From contig NZ_RXHU01000011.1 in assembly GCF_003955665.1 (NCBI RefSeq), forward strand, positions 124,001-188,000: 64,000 nt of DNA. Direction: 5' to 3'. The notes under the pieces are model-generated. The model made no database searches, was not told where the DNA came from, and worked only from the letters and a program-made list of their open reading frames with translations. A program made the translations under genes and the position numbers. The DNA comes from Paenibacillus whitsoniae. Lineage in GTDB: Bacteria > Bacillota > Bacilli > Paenibacillales > NBRC-103111. This document shows, piece by piece, positions 1-8,957 of the stretch; the stretch's first letter is position 1; each line of letters opens with the position of its first letter.

Positions 1-42
1 GATCAGGCATATCAATCAACGGACTTTTTCGTAAACAATAAA

Positions 43-864
43 TTGCAAGAATTACCCATCCACATGAAATATAAGGAAACGGAAAAAAACTTTTACATGA
101 ATTTCCATTCACATGCCGGCTATGAAATTTATTTGTTTCACGAAGGCAGCGGTTATTTTGTCATTGAGGAAAACATCTATCCGCTCGAAGGCAACGATCT
201 GATCTTGATCAGCGCGCTCGAGTCCCATAAAAGCTCGCCCAAACTGCAATTGCCGAGCACACGCTCGGCCATTCACTTTTTGCCCGAGCTGCTCGAACCC
301 GAAATTCGGGAGCGGTTTCTTCGCGTATTCGATCGCCTGAACCAGCACCGGCACATTCGGTTAAGCGGCGAACGGCTGCGCCACTTCGATTATTTGCTGG
401 AACGGCTGCATGAGGAATATGCGCGGCTCAATACTGGCGACTTCTTGGCGATGCGCATTTATTTGAACGAATTGCTGCTGGAAATCGATCGACTCGTCTT
501 TAACGGGGAAGAAAAGGAGCTTGAACCGATTGCCCGCAACACAATTAATCCTAAAGTCGAAGAAGCTGTCAAATATTTGTCCAAACATTTCAATACGGAC
601 ATTCCCTTGGAGAAATTGGCTCAGGACTTATATATCAACCCCTATTATCTCTGTCACCTGTTTAAAAAGACGATTGGTCTGACGATCACGGATTTTCTTA
701 ATCAGACTCGCATTCACCATGCCAAACGACTACTGGCCAACACCAATATGCCCATAACCGAAATTTCGGAAGCTGTCGGGTTTAACAGTTTTTCCTACTT
801 TGGCCGCGCTTTTAAAAAAATTGCCGGAACCACTCCACGTGCTTATCGTAATAACACCTTATAG
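43..864 (+). CDS. AraC-family transcriptional regulator (5' end uncertain)
   Basis: Cytoplasmic sugar-responsive DNA-binding regulator. The first ~150 residues form a cupin-type sensing domain, with the metal/ligand-site-like stretch HSHAGYEIYLFHEGSGYF. The last ~100 residues carry two helix-turn-helix units, with the AraC signature around ISEAVGFNSFSYFGRAFKK and the end TTPRAYR. The listed start is a TTG without a good ribosome binding site. An in-frame ATG lies at 64, and the frame stays open to base 1, so the true start may be outside the window. It faces away from the glycosidase block on the other strand. Its target is not shown by the sequence. Confidence 0.88.
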   Translation: MQELPIHMKYKETEKNFYMNFHSHAGYEIYLFHEGSGYFVIEENIYPLEGNDLILISALESHKSSPKLQLPSTRSAIHFLPELLEPEIRERFLRVFDRLNQHRHIRLSGERLRHFDYLLERLHEEYARLNTGDFLAMRIYLNELLLEIDRLVFNGEEKELEPIARNTINPKVEEAVKYLSKHFNTDIPLEKLAQDLYINPYYLCHLFKKTIGLTITDFLNQTRIHHAKRLLANTNMPITEISEAVGFNSFSYFGRAFKKIAGTTPRAYRNNTL

Positions 865-904
865 CCCGACTATTCCTCATTGTACAACCCACACCATTTG
901 GACA

Positions 905-979
905 ATCGAGTAGGCCCATGCGCAATTGCATGGGCCTCTCACAGATCCGGACGTGCGGGTCAACGCATCCGGCTCCTCC
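905..979 (-). ncRNA. group II intron 3' end (domains V and VI), relic
   Basis: On the minus strand, 975-944 folds as a domain V-like hairpin. It starts GAGCCGGATGCG, returns CGCACGTCCGGATC, and has the AGC triad and the two-base CG bulge (953-952). The usual GAAA tetraloop is replaced by TTGACC, and one basal pair is a G-A mismatch. Directly after it, 940-908 folds as domain VI: 10 bp, then a single unpaired A at 911, then 3 bp. A CGAT end at 905 places the bulged A seven bases from the 3' end, as in lariat-forming introns. No maturase gene or 5' domains are present before the next gene, so this is a 3' fragment. Confidence 0.72.
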
Positions 980-1132
980 AATATTATCCCCTCTGGGGAT
1001 GATGTTCATCGTAAATAGCAAGAAGACTACAGAGTCCGTTCTGTTGAAATCATTTCACCGATAACATCGGTAAATTACCCCCTTTTATTCTATTCCGATG
1101 GGATAGAGGTCTGACTAAGTACGATTAATAAA

Positions 1133-2932
1133 TCACTTTTCAATCTTATAGTAATAATCCTTTATATTCTGATAACGCTCCCTCAAGAAGTGAGCAGCTT
1201 TCTTTGGCCGTCTATCTCTGGTGAATACACCCTTCTTGTTTCCATCTACCCTGACAATCCCTTGCTTTGTGGCAAAATCAGCAAAGTTCCAGACGTGCTC
1301 CCCCGCCACGAAGTCGAGCTTATCCATAACTTGATGGTATGTTTTTAAAAATTCACACTGATATTCTTCCGACCACATAAGAGGCACTGTAGAAGTTAGT
1401 CCTTGAATGGTATCCGCGCCAAACTCCGTTAGAAAAACAGGTTTTCCTGTAAGTTCCCACCATGCCAGTAGCTCCTGATTCAGCACTCTGCCGGCCATCT
1501 CCAAATCATTGCCAAACGCATACCAGCCTACGTAGCGGTTTAAGCACAGCACATCGCTTAACGTATGAATTTTGCAGGTAGTAGGGGATGCGGCATAGTA
1601 ATTGACAATCGTGAGCGGCCTTGTAGGATCAAGCTCCCGGGTTAAATCCGCGAGTGGCTTAAAATATTCATAAGCCCCTTCTTCTTCCCCGGCAGGTTCG
1701 TTCGCAATAGCCCACATCACAACGCATGCATGATTCTTATCGCGCTTAATCAATTCTTTAATAGCTGCTTTATGGCTTTCTTGGCATTGAACGGTTTGCC
1801 AGGTATTACGTGTATTTGATGATGCATACGCCCCTAATGATAGATGCAGTCCGACCGCGGCAACCTCGTCCACAACCACGATTCCCTCACGATCAGCCAA
1901 TCGCATGATTTCTTCAGCATACGGATAGTGGGACGTACGGAATGAATTGGCCCCCATCCACTTCAATAAGCTGAAATCTTTGATATTTAACGCTTCATCC
2001 AAACCTTTGCCATGGATTTCCGCATCCTCATGCTTGCCAAAGCCTTTAAAGTAAAAGGGTTTTCCATTGATCAGAAACTGTTTTCCTTCCACCTTCACAG
2101 TACGAATACCAAAAGGTTCGCTATATGTGTCTACAACAGTTCCTTCCTTGCCAATAACCTCTGCTTTTAGAGTGTACAGATAGGCAGCCCCTGGTTCCCA
2201 CAGCGTTGGTTTTTCAATTTCCAGGACTGCATGCACACCTGATGCTTCAGCGACCATGTTCTCCTGCTCATCCAGAATCGTTACCCTTACATTCGAAGAG
2301 CCTTCGGTTTCCACTTCACACTGAACGACGCCTGTTTGACCGCGAAGCTCCGAGCGAATGGTAATGTCCTTTACATACTGTTGTGCCGTTGTATAAATCC
2401 GAACAGGTCTGTGAATCCCGCTGTAATTGAAAAAATCATGGAAGTAGTCCTGCTTTCGAATCTCATTCCCCACAGAATCCCGTCTGACTTGCAGTTCGCC
2501 GATGGGAATCGTAGTGAAGTCGAGCACATTATTTACGAGCACGGTGACCCGATTCTTGCGATCAAAATAAACATATGGTGCAATATCCGCTTCAAACGGA
2601 GTATAGCCCCCGTGATGCTCCATCACCTCTTGACCGTTAACCCATACTTTGCCGTAATGCGTTACGCTGCCGAATCGGAGTACGATCCGTTTTCCTTGCC
2701 AAGCTTCGGATACGTAAAACTCCCTTTCATACCATACGTCACCCACATGATCTCTTACCCGCGCGTCTTCCACCAGATCATTATAGCTGGCCGGCACGGG
2801 CATGGGAATCGTACCCTGCAGTTGTTGTTCATATACTCTATTGGTAGCACCTGTTCCGTCATCAAGTTTGAAATTCCATATCCCATTTAACTCTATCAAT
2901 TCTCTCTTCGTATTGCTTTGAGGATATAACAT
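1133..2932 (-). CDS. uidA: beta-glucuronidase, GH2 (UidA-like)
   Basis: Hydrolyses beta-D-glucuronides to glucuronate plus aglycone in the cytoplasm (no signal peptide). The 599 residues match the usual length of UidA. The sugar-binding jelly-roll domain covers ~1-180, an Ig-like domain ~181-275 and the TIM barrel ~276-599. The acid/base Glu is in WAIANEPAG (E412), the nucleophile in FLTEFGAD (E503). The NxK motif in GNKKG (N565, K567) contacts the glucuronate carboxylate in known enzymes and separates this from ordinary GH2 galactosidases. The loop after AAVGLHLSLG is shorter than in E. coli. RBS AGGAG lies before the ATG. Last gene of the block, 28 bp after the GH2 gene. Confidence 0.93.
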   Translation of the reverse strand: MLYPQSNTKRELIELNGIWNFKLDDGTGATNRVYEQQLQGTIPMPVPASYNDLVEDARVRDHVGDVWYEREFYVSEAWQGKRIVLRFGSVTHYGKVWVNGQEVMEHHGGYTPFEADIAPYVYFDRKNRVTVLVNNVLDFTTIPIGELQVRRDSVGNEIRKQDYFHDFFNYSGIHRPVRIYTTAQQYVKDITIRSELRGQTGVVQCEVETEGSSNVRVTILDEQENMVAEASGVHAVLEIEKPTLWEPGAAYLYTLKAEVIGKEGTVVDTYSEPFGIRTVKVEGKQFLINGKPFYFKGFGKHEDAEIHGKGLDEALNIKDFSLLKWMGANSFRTSHYPYAEEIMRLADREGIVVVDEVAAVGLHLSLGAYASSNTRNTWQTVQCQESHKAAIKELIKRDKNHACVVMWAIANEPAGEEEGAYEYFKPLADLTRELDPTRPLTIVNYYAASPTTCKIHTLSDVLCLNRYVGWYAFGNDLEMAGRVLNQELLAWWELTGKPVFLTEFGADTIQGLTSTVPLMWSEEYQCEFLKTYHQVMDKLDFVAGEHVWNFADFATKQGIVRVDGNKKGVFTRDRRPKKAAHFLRERYQNIKDYYYKIEK

Positions 2933-2960
2933 ACCGGGATATCACTCCTGTTATTAAAGC

Positions 2961-5246
2961 TTATTTTTTAATCACGTTCAATTCTGTATTGATAACGGTA
3001 AGTAAATCTTTAGGAATTTTGAAGAAAGAGAGCTTTGACATCTTCTCAATCGACATGACTCCTTTGGTCAATTCAAACCTTGGATTATGTGTTGTATGCT
3101 CGAAATATTTAAGAAACACTGCTTTAGCTTTCTCATTCATATACAGATCTTCTATTGTGTCAAAAGTAGAATAATAGCCTTCTTTCAGTTCAATTTCCTT
3201 AACGTTAGTTAAATCAAATTTTTCAAACCAGTTCACAACATGCCTTGCCTCTTCCTTTTTCACATAAACATAACTTTTATCTATCTCGGACACGTAATGG
3301 AGCACTATTTCATCGGAGTAGATAGCGCCTAGCTCATCGACACCCACAACCTTGAGGTGATTCTCACCTCGAACTAGAGCTACGTCTTTCACCAACTTCA
3401 CAGGCTGATCATTTTTTACTTCCTTGAGCAGGACTTGATCTTTATAAATTTTGATAACAGAAATATTGGAAAGAATAACAATGTCGTTTAACTCATTATG
3501 CCTATTAGTAAATCGGCGGCCGGCAATGTGGACAAAAGAATTCTTTGACCAATGGGCTTTATATAAATAATAGGCATCTTTCTTTATTTTCCGGTCAATC
3601 GTTACGAGCCCCTTCAAATTCTTACCTGACTCGCCGCCTTCGTTTCTATTTGCACTGCCAAAGTCGAACATATTCCATACATAACCGCCCAAGACATAGG
3701 GCCTATCGTTGATTGTCTGTAACGCATTTTGATGGAAGAGCAGCTGATACTCCTCGGTGTAATCTTTCACTTGCGGAGAATAAGAATGAAACCTAGGGTT
3801 CGTATCTACGCCATATTCCGCAATAAGAACAGGCACATTGGGCTGCACTCGATGGAATCGATCCAGTCGTTCCCCCAGATCCTTCATTTCCCCATAGTAC
3901 CAACCATAATACAAATTGTAACCGACAAGATCCGTGATGGAATTGAGCAAACTATCGTCTTCAACCGAATAAATATTGGCTTGAGCCGTTAGCCGACCCG
4001 GATCCAAGTGTCTAGCCAGAGCCTTTAACCGTTTTACACTTTCATATGTTTTCTCGTTTTCAACAGCAATTGTGATTTCATTCTGTACTCCCCAACAATA
4101 GATGGAGCAATGATTATAGGCCTGCTTAATCAACCTCTCAAGCTGATCAACGGCATTCTGATTTTGCGGATCCTGAGTTGAGGGAATACTAATGAACGGT
4201 ACTTCAGCCCACACTAGCATCCCGTAATGATCACATAAGCTGTAAAAGTAATCATCATGCTGATAATGCGATAGGCGAATGGTATTCGCACCTATATCCC
4301 GAATTAAGGACATGTCCTCTTCCATGTGAGCCTTAGTAATGGCATTACCCACACCTGCATAGTCTTGGTGACGGCTAACACCATTAAGCTTTATGGGTTT
4401 ACCGTTAAGCAGCAATCCTCGATCTGCTGTTACTTCTGCCGTTCTAAATCCATACTTAATGGATCGCATGTCATAAGTATGTCCTTCTATATTTATGGAT
4501 GCATTGACGGTATATAGATATGGATTTTCTATACCTTGCCAAAGAATGGGAGTATAGATCACACTTTTTATATTAAAAGCGGTTTCGGCGATTAATGTTA
4601 ATTCCATTCTTTCTTCCAAAACCATATTGCTTTCTTGATCGTTCACTTGAACGATAAGGACTCCTGTTCTAGGAATGGAAGATTCATTGATTATTTTTCC
4701 GAAAACCTCCAATTCAAAGGCGTTATTCTCCAATTTCTTTTGACTTAAATACACACCATCTCGCCCTTGATCCAGCAGGTCAAAATGGATATCCTCCATC
4801 ACCAGGAGCTTAACATCCCTATATAATCCTCCGTAAAACGTAAAGTCCGCCATAAGGGGGAATACATCCTTGTGTAGGCTATTGTCCACCATGATGGATA
4901 TAAGGTTTTCTCCAGCCTGAATATAAGGATTCAGAGGTACTCTGAACATGGAATATCCACACCGGCTCTCACCGGCACATTGTCCATTGATGTAAACCGT
5001 ACCGATCATCCCTGCTGCTCCGATTTCCAAGTACAGTCGCTTCGTCACGTCCACTTCGGGGAGAGTAAGCTTTCTTTGATACCAGCACTGTCCTCGATAA
5101 TAAGGAGTTCCATCTTGCCCATCAATTTGGTTCCAACAATGCGGAATTGTAACGTCCTCGCCCTCTTGAATATCTTCCGATGAATAGGTAACCGTATTAT
5201 TTTTGGTAAAAATCCAGCCATCATTCAGCTCAACTGTTTGTACCAT
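2961..5246 (-). CDS. GH2 beta-galactosidase-like glycoside hydrolase
   Basis: Cytoplasmic retaining glycosidase of family GH2. The start chosen is the ATG beginning MVQTVELNDGW, preceded by GTGAGG; an upstream ATG (5312) adds 22 unlikely residues. It has a jelly-roll domain, an Ig-like domain and a TIM barrel with acid/base Glu in WGVQNEITIA and nucleophile in VLIAEYGVD. After the barrel there is a further Ig-like domain, then a ~65-residue helical tail (DTIEDLYMNEKAKAVFLKYF onwards). Such tails occur on some bacterial esterases and GH2 enzymes. The substrate is not fixed by the sequence; the NxK glucuronate motif is absent, so a galactoside or related unit is likely. It sits between the importer lipoprotein and the beta-glucuronidase. 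Confidence 0.88.
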   Translation of the reverse strand: MVQTVELNDGWIFTKNNTVTYSSEDIQEGEDVTIPHCWNQIDGQDGTPYYRGQCWYQRKLTLPEVDVTKRLYLEIGAAGMIGTVYINGQCAGESRCGYSMFRVPLNPYIQAGENLISIMVDNSLHKDVFPLMADFTFYGGLYRDVKLLVMEDIHFDLLDQGRDGVYLSQKKLENNAFELEVFGKIINESSIPRTGVLIVQVNDQESNMVLEERMELTLIAETAFNIKSVIYTPILWQGIENPYLYTVNASINIEGHTYDMRSIKYGFRTAEVTADRGLLLNGKPIKLNGVSRHQDYAGVGNAITKAHMEEDMSLIRDIGANTIRLSHYQHDDYFYSLCDHYGMLVWAEVPFISIPSTQDPQNQNAVDQLERLIKQAYNHCSIYCWGVQNEITIAVENEKTYESVKRLKALARHLDPGRLTAQANIYSVEDDSLLNSITDLVGYNLYYGWYYGEMKDLGERLDRFHRVQPNVPVLIAEYGVDTNPRFHSYSPQVKDYTEEYQLLFHQNALQTINDRPYVLGGYVWNMFDFGSANRNEGGESGKNLKGLVTIDRKIKKDAYYLYKAHWSKNSFVHIAGRRFTNRHNELNDIVILSNISVIKIYKDQVLLKEVKNDQPVKLVKDVALVRGENHLKVVGVDELGAIYSDEIVLHYVSEIDKSYVYVKKEEARHVVNWFEKFDLTNVKEIELKEGYYSTFDTIEDLYMNEKAKAVFLKYFEHTTHNPRFELTKGVMSIEKMSKLSFFKIPKDLLTVINTELNVIKK

Positions 5247-5354
5247 CGGCTTAACCTCACTTATAACTAAAATTGGAATATAGTTCGCGGCAGATTCGCT
5301 CACAAATTGCAAGGAACCTACCGCGGATTTCGTGACTATGGAAATAGTAAATCT

Positions 5355-6881
5355 TTATTTATTACTCTTAGCCCATTCATCCAACTGTTTTTGCTTCTCC
5401 GCAATGATCTTATCCAAGCCCGCAGCCTTTAACTGCTTATTGAATTCGGGCAGTTTCGACTCTGGATCCAACATTCCTGTCTCTAATGCTACTCTAAACT
5501 GATTGATTACATTATTCGCCGCAGCAATCTCTGTTTTTACAGGCTCAGCGTTGAAGCTGAAACCAATCGCTCTAGATATGACCGCACTCTTGTTGAACTT
5601 AGACATTTTATCCCAAAGCTGCGGATCATCTCCGTTCCAAATATAGGATAAGAATTGGTTACCGAACATGTACCCTTGTTGCAGATTATACCCGGAGTTC
5701 GAAGCATTGACCCCTTCAGGGAAATCGATAACGTCCCCTTTTTTCACGTAATGCTTACCTTCTACTCCCCAACTGAACAGATTTTGCAGATCTTTATTCG
5801 TGTATAACAAGTCCAGCAACATCATAGCACGTTCCGGGTTCTCTGAACTGCGTACAATGCTCCAAGAACTTCCTGTAATTTTATCTGTTGTCGTGATGGG
5901 CGGCGATAGGCGAACGGACACCATCTCCTTACCTGTACTCCGGGTTTCCTGCTGCTCGATACCTGGCTTCATCGAAGATAACCATGAGAAACCTCTCCCT
6001 GCCTTGACGAGATTATATTTGGTTTCTGTATCCGTAGCAGCATCTTTCGCGATATATCCTGCAAGGTACCATCTTCTTACCGTTTTTAGCAAATTCTCAT
6101 ATTCCTTAGTCTCGAACCAATTCACGACCTTCAACTCATTACCATGTATGGGAAGGACGCCAAACTGGTTCCCTAGAGGATCAATAAGCGATCCTACATA
6201 AGAATCAATAATAGTAGAGCCATATTTAACAGTTGGTGTCACACCTGGCTCATTATCTTTGATCATTTTAAATATCGCATCCAGATCATCTAATGTTTTA
6301 ATGCTATTTATGTCAATCTTATACTTCTCAACAAGATCCTTACGCATCGTCACGCCATAATCCGAGGCCAAATCTTTAATATTAGGCAAGCCATAAATTT
6401 TCCCGTTTACTTTTGTTGCATTCAAAATTTGAGGATTTTGTTCATCCAGAGCTTTTTTAGCGTTTTGACCATATTTTGCAATAAGCTCATCCAGTGGAAT
6501 AAAATGTCCCAGGGCAACTGTGTTATTGAATGAACCTCGAACACTGCTATACATGAGGTCAATCTTTTCGTTACCGGCCAGCATAACGGTCGTTTGTTGA
6601 GCCCAAGTACCAAAACTGATCGGTACAAGCTTCACAGTAGCATTCATTTTTTCTTTCGTAATTCTGTTGATTTCTTCTGTAACCACCTGCAATTCTTTCG
6701 GCTGGTTATTAAATGGGAACATCATGACAATTTCATATGGTTTTAACTCACCTGTACTGCCTGATCCATTCGTTACGTTCTGGGGCTTTTCACTGCCATT
6801 CGAGCTACAACCTGCTAGTAAGACACTTGCTCCTATTCCTAATAATATCATTTTTGAACTCCACTTCTTCGGTGCAACCAT
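5355..6881 (-). CDS. ABC importer solute-binding lipoprotein (YtcQ/LplA type)
   Basis: Extracytoplasmic sugar/oligosaccharide-binding component of an ABC importer. It has a lipoprotein signal peptide with lipobox LLAGC near residue 24, a Ser/Gly-rich linker, then a cluster-B-type binding fold to residue 508. The length is typical of the large oligosaccharide binders linked to LplB/YtcP permeases. RBS GGGGGAG precedes ATG. It follows the two permease genes (57 bp after the second one) and precedes the GH2 genes, so import of the substrate those enzymes cleave is the likely role. No ATP-binding subunit is encoded nearby. Confidence 0.92.
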   Translation of the reverse strand: MVAPKKWSSKMILLGIGASVLLAGCSSNGSEKPQNVTNGSGSTGELKPYEIVMMFPFNNQPKELQVVTEEINRITKEKMNATVKLVPISFGTWAQQTTVMLAGNEKIDLMYSSVRGSFNNTVALGHFIPLDELIAKYGQNAKKALDEQNPQILNATKVNGKIYGLPNIKDLASDYGVTMRKDLVEKYKIDINSIKTLDDLDAIFKMIKDNEPGVTPTVKYGSTIIDSYVGSLIDPLGNQFGVLPIHGNELKVVNWFETKEYENLLKTVRRWYLAGYIAKDAATDTETKYNLVKAGRGFSWLSSMKPGIEQQETRSTGKEMVSVRLSPPITTTDKITGSSWSIVRSSENPERAMMLLDLLYTNKDLQNLFSWGVEGKHYVKKGDVIDFPEGVNASNSGYNLQQGYMFGNQFLSYIWNGDDPQLWDKMSKFNKSAVISRAIGFSFNAEPVKTEIAAANNVINQFRVALETGMLDPESKLPEFNKQLKAAGLDKIIAEKQKQLDEWAKSNK

Positions 6882-6938
6882 TTCAAAACTCCCCCTTATT
6901 TGAATATATACTTAATTGGCATATACCAGTTATAGCCT

Positions 6939-7817
6939 TTAACCCTTTACAGCGCCGACGGTAATCCCTTTGATAAAGAATTTTTGAAAGAAAGGATAAG
7001 CAGCAATAATCGGAAGGACGCCTATAACAGCAATAGCCATTCGCATCGATTCCAAAGGTAAATGCGCCGCCGCTTCCATCGTTTGACCATCGCTGTTCTG
7101 CATAAATTGGATATCCAGCAAAATGCGGTTTAATAAATTTTGGAGGCTGTAATATTTGCTATCCGTAATATAGATTAGACCATTGAACCAGTCGTTCCAA
7201 TATCGAATGGTTTGGAATAGACCAACGGTGGCAAGCACTGGTGTTGATAAGGGGACGACAATTCTTATAAAAATTCTTGACTCCTTCGCTCCATCAATAT
7301 AAGCCGACTCAATAATCGATGGGGGTATGGAGGTTGCGAAGAAGGTACGCATGAGAATCACATAAAACGCATTCACCAGTAATCCCGGAATAATTAGGGC
7401 CCAAATCGTATTCTTCAAATCAAGTAAATTGGTATAGACCAAATACGTAGGGACAAGTCCACCATGAAATAACATAGTAAAGAAAACGTAGAAAGCCAGA
7501 AACTTGCGAAATGGCATCTCTTTCCTGGATAGCGGATAAGCAAGCAAAGAAATAAATGTTAGTCCTATTAGTGTCCCTACGACGGTTACTAGTATCGTGA
7601 TTCCATACGCTCGCATGATTGTCGTAGCGTCATTCCAGAGATACTCATATGCTGAAAAACTAATTGTCTCAGGAATTAGCGAGTATCCGCTGCGTATCAT
7701 CTCCATATCGTCCGTAAAGGATGCCGAAACCAAAAGAAGAAAAGGAAATACACTGCAGATGGCAAAGAGCAACATAATCATATTCAAAAACAACTGATAT
7801 CCTTTATTTGTTAGCAT
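6939..7817 (-). CDS. carbohydrate ABC permease, YtcP/LplC type
   Basis: Membrane subunit of the importer, with about six transmembrane segments. The EAA-like loop that contacts the ATPase is seen around ESAYIDGAKESRIFIRIVVP, and the protein ends in the family's typical FFIKGITVGAVKG. The ATG at 7817 is preferred over the GTG at 7826 because AAGGAAG then lies nine bases upstream. It is only 14 bp from the LplB gene, so the two are co-transcribed and probably form the heterodimeric channel. Confidence 0.93.
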   Translation of the reverse strand: MLTNKGYQLFLNMIMLLFAICSVFPFLLLVSASFTDDMEMIRSGYSLIPETISFSAYEYLWNDATTIMRAYGITILVTVVGTLIGLTFISLLAYPLSRKEMPFRKFLAFYVFFTMLFHGGLVPTYLVYTNLLDLKNTIWALIIPGLLVNAFYVILMRTFFATSIPPSIIESAYIDGAKESRIFIRIVVPLSTPVLATVGLFQTIRYWNDWFNGLIYITDSKYYSLQNLLNRILLDIQFMQNSDGQTMEAAAHLPLESMRMAIAVIGVLPIIAAYPFFQKFFIKGITVGAVKG

Positions 7818-7831
7818 GGGCGTCACCTTCC

Positions 7832-8815
7832 TTAAAACAGTGCATTCTCGCTGTTTACTTTTTTAACAATAAAATTGGATATCATAACGAGAATAAATCC
7901 GACAAGAGACTGGTACAGCCCAGCAGCAGACGCCATTCCGAAATCACCTAAATTCATAAGTGCTCGGTATACATAGGTATCAATGGTATTAGTAACCGGC
8001 ATCAAAGCCCCTGTATTCAAGGGCACTTGATAGAATAGCCCAAAGTCAGAATAGAAAATACGTCCGATGGCTAATAGTGACATTATCGTAATGACAGGAG
8101 TAATTAGCGGTAGAGTAACACCCCACATCTGCTGCCACCGGTTGGCCCCATCTATCGTCGCGGCCTCGTAGTATTCTTGATCAATCCCAATAATTGCTGC
8201 TAAATAAATCACACATAAATATCCTGCGTCCTTCCATGTGTGCACAATCGTTAATATATAAGGCCAATATTTCGTTTCTGCATACCATTCGATTGAATTC
8301 ATCCCCAACATAGGAAGAATCGATGTATTGATAAATCCACTTTCAACATCCAAAAATGATAATACCAGGTAGCCCACAATAACCGTGGAAATTAAATAGG
8401 GCAGTAAGATAAAGCTTTGAAACATCCGTGACAAAAATCGATTCTTTATTTCATTCAACATGATTGCTAAACCGATGGCAAACACTGTAGTTAAAATGAT
8501 AAATACGACATTATAGAGAATTGTATTTCTTGTGATGATATAGGCATCAGTTGTCTTAAACAAATATTCAAAGTTTTTGAACCCTACCCAGTCGCTTCCC
8601 CAGATTCCTTTCGCAAAATTGATATTTTTGAATGCAATGACGACCCCAAACATAGGTAAATAATTATTAATCAACAGATACAGAACTCCTGGAAGCGTCA
8701 TTAAGAGTAATGCCCGGTACTTAACCACCTTTTTTAATAACGCTCTCGTGGCTGTAACTTGTTGGGGCTGTACTTCTGATCGTGATGCTTCATATGCCCT
8801 TGTGTTCAATGTCAT
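7832..8815 (-). CDS. carbohydrate ABC permease, LplB type
   Basis: First gene of the importer operon and partner of the YtcP-type permease. It has about six membrane segments; the ATPase-contact loop is YYEAATIDGANRWQQMWGVT. The ATG at 8815 lies just behind GGGGGAG. A TTG six bases further on (8809) has better spacing and may be the real start. The farther ATG at 8878 lies at or above the -35/-10 elements of the promoter recognised here and so should not be translated. The N-terminal ~45 residues are hydrophilic and precede the first membrane helix (YRALLLMTLPGVLYLL). Confidence 0.9.
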   Translation of the reverse strand: MTLNTRAYEASRSEVQPQQVTATRALLKKVVKYRALLLMTLPGVLYLLINNYLPMFGVVIAFKNINFAKGIWGSDWVGFKNFEYLFKTTDAYIITRNTILYNVVFIILTTVFAIGLAIMLNEIKNRFLSRMFQSFILLPYLISTVIVGYLVLSFLDVESGFINTSILPMLGMNSIEWYAETKYWPYILTIVHTWKDAGYLCVIYLAAIIGIDQEYYEAATIDGANRWQQMWGVTLPLITPVITIMSLLAIGRIFYSDFGLFYQVPLNTGALMPVTNTIDTYVYRALMNLGDFGMASAAGLYQSLVGFILVMISNFIVKKVNSENALF

Positions 8816-8849
8816 CTCCCCCTTATTCAACTCTTCGGTTCTTATAAAC

Positions 8850-8878
8850 TTTATATTAAGCGAAACGATTTTAAGCAA
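8850..8878 (-). promoter_or_regulatory. sigma-A promoter of the first importer operon
   Basis: On the minus strand TTGCTT (8878-8873) is followed after exactly 17 bases by TATAAA (8855-8850), upstream of the LplB gene and downstream of the response-regulator terminator. This makes the importer/GH2 operon a transcription unit separate from the two-component system. Confidence 0.6.
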
Positions 8879-8922
8879 CTACCATAAATCCGCACTCACA
8901 CTTTTGAATTTCCGTCCTAACA

Positions 8923-8953
8923 AAATAAACATCCCGAATCGGGATGTTTATTT
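8923..8953 (-). terminator. terminator after the response regulator
   Basis: Inverted repeat AAATAAACATCCC / GGGATGTTTATTT around GAATC, five bases after the response-regulator stop. It has A/T flanks on both sides, so it could work in both directions. Confidence 0.75.
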
Positions 8954-8957
8954 GAAA

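Noticed and set aside
812-1021. 69-codon minus-strand frame
   Set aside because: It crosses the group II intron domains V/VI, has no ribosome binding site and no protein-like features.
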